From: Anaerocolumna chitinilytica
GTDB lineage: Bacteria > Bacillota > Clostridia > Lachnospirales > Lachnospiraceae
Reading direction: 5' to 3'
Assembly: GCF_014218355.1 (NCBI RefSeq)
Contig: NZ_AP023368.1
Span: 4,465,501-4,529,500 of the forward strand
Length of the DNA: 64,000 nucleotides
Shown here: piece by piece, positions 61,618 to 64,000 of the stretch
Layout of the letters: every line of letters begins with the position of its first letter
Position numbering within the stretch: the first letter of the stretch is position 1
Notes under the pieces: generated by a model
Seen by the model: the letters and a program-made list of their open reading frames with translations, nothing else
The model's database searches: none
What the model was told of the DNA's origin: nothing
Made by a program: the position numbers and the translations under genes

Positions 61618-61646
61618 AGTTTAACACACAAAAAAACACAAGTCAA
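61618..61646 (-). promoter_or_regulatory. Promoter of the ABC-F leader transcript
   Basis: On the minus strand TTGACT (61641-61646), 17 bases, TAAACT (61618-61623), about 40 bases upstream of the leader ORF. Confidence 0.7.
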
Positions 61647-61720
61647 TAAAAATTGGAATTAAAAAAACTGCTACAACCGCCAATAACCAGCAATCATAAC
61701 AGCTTTATCCTAGGATTAAA

Positions 61721-62485
61721 TTACTTAAATTGATGATGTCCCAATCTGTAGGTATAACCATGTAATCTGCCACTGAAGAATAAATAACTTCCAAACTTCT
61801 TGGTCTTGCCGCCAACAGTAATGCTTTTCTGTCCGCTTAAAGCTTCTTTTGCAGCTTTTACACAGGCTTTTTCGTTCTGGGAAGTAAATTTACCGGAATC
61901 ATATTCTGAAAGAGCTTTGTTTAAAGCACCATTTGTTACAGGTCCGAACTGATATCTCTGATAAATAACTGATTTTACGCTATCAGGAAAAGCTGCGGAT
62001 CTAACACGATTCATTACAACAATACCAACTGCTAATTTTCCGTTGTATGCTTCTCCGCCGGCTTCACAATAGATTAATGCGGAGAGTAATCTTAATTCAG
62101 CTTTACTGTAATTTACGGTAGCTTTTACAGTAGCTTTTGCTGTAGTCTTTTTTGTAGTTGTTTTCTTTGTTGTTTTTACAGTAGCTTTGGTTGTTTTCTT
62201 TGTTGTCTGTTCTTTTGTTGTTGTGCTGACAGTTGCCTTATCATCCTTTACAGTAGCAGCATCTGCATCTGTTACATTACTTTGTTCTGTGGAAGTTGTT
62301 GTACTGTCGGCTACGGTTGTTATATTCGTATCAGCCAAAGTAGTTTGTGCATCGGCTGTTTTATCTATAGTCTCTGTATTTGATGTTGTAATCTGATCTT
62401 CTTCTGCTGCATATGTGTATATATTAGCAAAACCAGCTAAAAATATTCCCGCTAACATACACAATAGTAACTTTCTGAATTTCAT
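61721..62485 (-). CDS. Secreted SleB-type cell-wall hydrolase
   Basis: A 254-residue secreted protein. The start at 62485 (MKFRKLLLCMLAGIFLAGFANIYTYA) is fixed by AAGGAG six bases before it; a longer frame begins at 62515. After the signal peptide comes a Thr/Ser/Asp-rich region (about 28-90). A Lys/Thr/Val linker follows (KKTTKATVKTTKKTTTKKTTAKATVKA, about 90-120), then the Hydrolase_2/SleB domain (LRLLSALIYCEAGGEAYNGKLAVGIVVMNRVRSAAFP..., with the catalytic-site Glu in YCEAGGE). Family members cleave peptidoglycan in spore germination or growth. A related linker is in the gene at the left edge of the window. Confidence 0.9.
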   Translation of the reverse strand: MKFRKLLLCMLAGIFLAGFANIYTYAAEEDQITTSNTETIDKTADAQTTLADTNITTVADSTTTSTEQSNVTDADAATVKDDKATVSTTTKEQTTKKTTKATVKTTKKTTTKKTTAKATVKATVNYSKAELRLLSALIYCEAGGEAYNGKLAVGIVVMNRVRSAAFPDSVKSVIYQRYQFGPVTNGALNKALSEYDSGKFTSQNEKACVKAAKEALSGQKSITVGGKTKKFGSYLFFSGRLHGYTYRLGHHQFK

Positions 62486-62756
62486 AAAAGGCTCCTTGTT
62501 GTTGGCATCCGCCACATAATTTTTTCTTGCAAATTATTACGGGTTTTGAACAAGTGTTAATGACCAGTAATAATCAATTAATAATTATGTAACAATTATA
62601 ACATACCATTTTTAGGATTGCAAGCCTTTATCTAACATTTTGTAATAATTCTGTAATCTTTTTGACGTAAACTTGACATTATCCGGAGGACATCCCTTAA
62701 AAAAAGTCTGTAAACCCGCTGTTTTCCTGTGTTTTATCCTCTGACACAAATAGGTG

Positions 62757-63830
62757 TTAACGATACATTTCTTTGTAATAACTTTGATAATCCCCGTTTG
62801 TAACTCGTTCCATCCATTCAGAATTCTCCAGATACCACTTAATTGTCAGGCGGATACCATCCTTAAAGCAAGTTTCCGGCTCCCAGCCAATTTCACTTTT
62901 AATCTTATCCGGTGCTATGGCGTAACGGCGGTCATGACCTTTTCTGTCAGCCACATAGTGAATCAATCCTTCGTTTATATGTGCTTTTCTGATATCATCT
63001 TCTGGCAAGAGTTCCTGCAGGGTTTCAAGAATCAATGAAATAATCTCAAGATTCTGTTTTTCATTATGTCCGCCTATGTTATATACTTCGAAAAGTCTTC
63101 CTTGTTCCATTACCATATCAATTGCCTTGGCATGATCCGCTACATAAAGCCAGTCCCTTACATTCTTGCCGTCACCGTATACAGGCAGCTTCTCTCCCTT
63201 TAAGCAGTTATTAATCATAAGAGGAATAAGCTTCTCAGGAAATTGGTAGGGTCCGTAATTATTGCTGCATCTTGTAATATTAGCCGGGAACTGAAAGGTA
63301 TCCATATAAGCCTTTACCAGCATATCTGCTGAGGCTTTACTTGCCGAATAAGGGCTATGAGGATCCAGAGGGGTAGTTTCATAGAAATAGGTGTCTCCTT
63401 CTTCCAAGGAACCATATACTTCATCTGTGGAAACCTGCAGATATCTCTTATCTGCTTTATATCCGTCTTCTATCTCCCATGCGGTCTTGGCTGCTGTTAA
63501 TAGATTCAGAGTTCCAAGGACATTGGTACTGACAAAAACTTCCGGATTACGAATGCTTCTATCCACATGGCTCTCCGCAGCAAAATGTACAACGCGGTCA
63601 ATTTCATATTTCTGAAAAATTTCCAGTATGGCATCTTTATTTCTGATATCTGCTTTAATAAAAGTATAACCTTCATTATTTTCGATTGCTTTTAAGTTCT
63701 CAAGATTTCCTGCATAAGTCAAATCATCCACATTGATAATATGTATATCCTGTCCGTACTTTTCAAACATATAGTGTATATAATTAGAGCCGATAAAACC
63801 TGCTCCTCCTGTAACCAGATATGTTCTCAT
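62757..63830 (-). CDS. rfbB: dTDP-glucose 4,6-dehydratase
   Basis: A 357-residue extended SDR enzyme of dTDP-rhamnose synthesis. The NAD motif is GGAGFIGS (8-15), followed by VDDLTYAGNLENL, HFAAESHVDRSI and the catalytic VSTDEVYGSL and YSASKAS (Tyr, Lys). NRYGPYQFPEKLIP-like reads NNYGPYQFPEKLIPLMI. It converts dTDP-glucose to the 4-keto-6-deoxy sugar. It lies 101 bases downstream of the rfbD-like end at the window edge, in a polysaccharide operon cut by the window. Confidence 0.95.
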   Translation of the reverse strand: MRTYLVTGGAGFIGSNYIHYMFEKYGQDIHIINVDDLTYAGNLENLKAIENNEGYTFIKADIRNKDAILEIFQKYEIDRVVHFAAESHVDRSIRNPEVFVSTNVLGTLNLLTAAKTAWEIEDGYKADKRYLQVSTDEVYGSLEEGDTYFYETTPLDPHSPYSASKASADMLVKAYMDTFQFPANITRCSNNYGPYQFPEKLIPLMINNCLKGEKLPVYGDGKNVRDWLYVADHAKAIDMVMEQGRLFEVYNIGGHNEKQNLEIISLILETLQELLPEDDIRKAHINEGLIHYVADRKGHDRRYAIAPDKIKSEIGWEPETCFKDGIRLTIKWYLENSEWMERVTNGDYQSYYKEMYR

Positions 63831-63931
63831 GGTTTATGCTCCCATTCTGCCGCAGTTTCCCGTAAGACGGCGGCATCCTTTCTACTGTTTTACTGCTTGC
63901 TTGCAAGTTTCTAATCCAAGTGCTTTCGCTC

Positions 63932-64000
63932 CTACTGAGCCTGAGTATCTAAATATTCTTTTAAGGCATCTTTCCAATTCTTCATATGGTAACCCATATC
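63932..64000 (-). CDS. rfbD: C-terminal end of a dTDP-4-dehydrorhamnose reductase-like gene (partial)
   Basis: Only 22 codons and the stop (TAG 63932-63934) are inside the window. The peptide ...GYHMKNWKDALKEYLDTQAQ resembles the end of RfbD proteins (xxWKDALKxYL). With rfbB next on the strand, RfbD is the most natural reading, but it is short evidence. Confidence 0.55.
   Translation of the reverse strand, partial: DMGYHMKNWKDALKEYLDTQAQ

Overview
The window is low-GC, Gram-positive, anaerobe-type chromosomal DNA. The gene content and order point to a spore-forming member of the Clostridia, most likely Lachnospiraceae. The pointers are sigH near rlmB-mrnC-cysS-cysE, a dgt-dnaG-rpoD-trmK cluster, SleB-type cell-wall hydrolases, a Cys T-box leader, a class A-like RNase P RNA and an Lpl/YtcP-type sugar ABC transporter with a YesMN-type regulator pair. 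The genus is an inference; no 16S rRNA is present.

Layout. 1-2.3 kb: the start of a probable secreted hydrolase and a divergent AP2/HNH-like DNA-binding gene whose start codon lies in a 29-bp tandem repeat. 2.3-8.8 kb: a two-component system driving an ABC exporter with a GldG-like surface subunit. 8.9-9.5 kb: rnpB carrying a large nested hairpin insertion. 9.5-16.2 kb: housekeeping genes (nucleoside kinase-like protein, trmK, rpoD, dnaG, dgt). 16.4-20.9 kb: an SDR, tRNA-Pro, queH, and a MocR regulator divergent from a PLP decarboxylase.

21.0-35.4 kb is a compact contractile phage-tail locus, almost entirely on the minus strand: PBSX-like sheath, tube, frameshifted chaperone, tape measure, baseplate, fibres and endolysin. 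A late regulator, an XRE repressor and an ImmA-like protein lie at its right end. There is no capsid, portal, terminase or integrase, so it reads as a tailocin (diffocin-like) or a headless prophage remnant. The divergent control region has three matching ACAG-N5-CTGT palindromes, one lying exactly between the -35 and -10 of the leftward promoter. The lysis region shows decay where a holin would be expected. The locus lies just 3' of a tRNA-Thr gene that has unpaired positions in its 3' half.

35.5-46 kb returns to core genes: sigH, an EcsC-family protein, rlmB-mrnC-cysS-cysE behind a T-box, a GNAT protein, ispF with a Cys-rich tail, two tRNAs, a chemoreceptor and cytidine deaminase. 46.8-55.2 kb is an oligosaccharide uptake and GH1 glycosidase locus with its own sensor and AraC-type regulator. 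55.3-57.1 kb is an IscR-like regulator next to O-acetylhomoserine sulfhydrylase. 57.2-61.6 kb holds a lipoprotein, a nucleoid-associated protein, a HAD hydrolase and an antibiotic-resistance-type ABC-F gene behind a leader-peptide attenuator. The window ends with a SleB-type hydrolase and rfbB-rfbD(partial) of dTDP-rhamnose synthesis.
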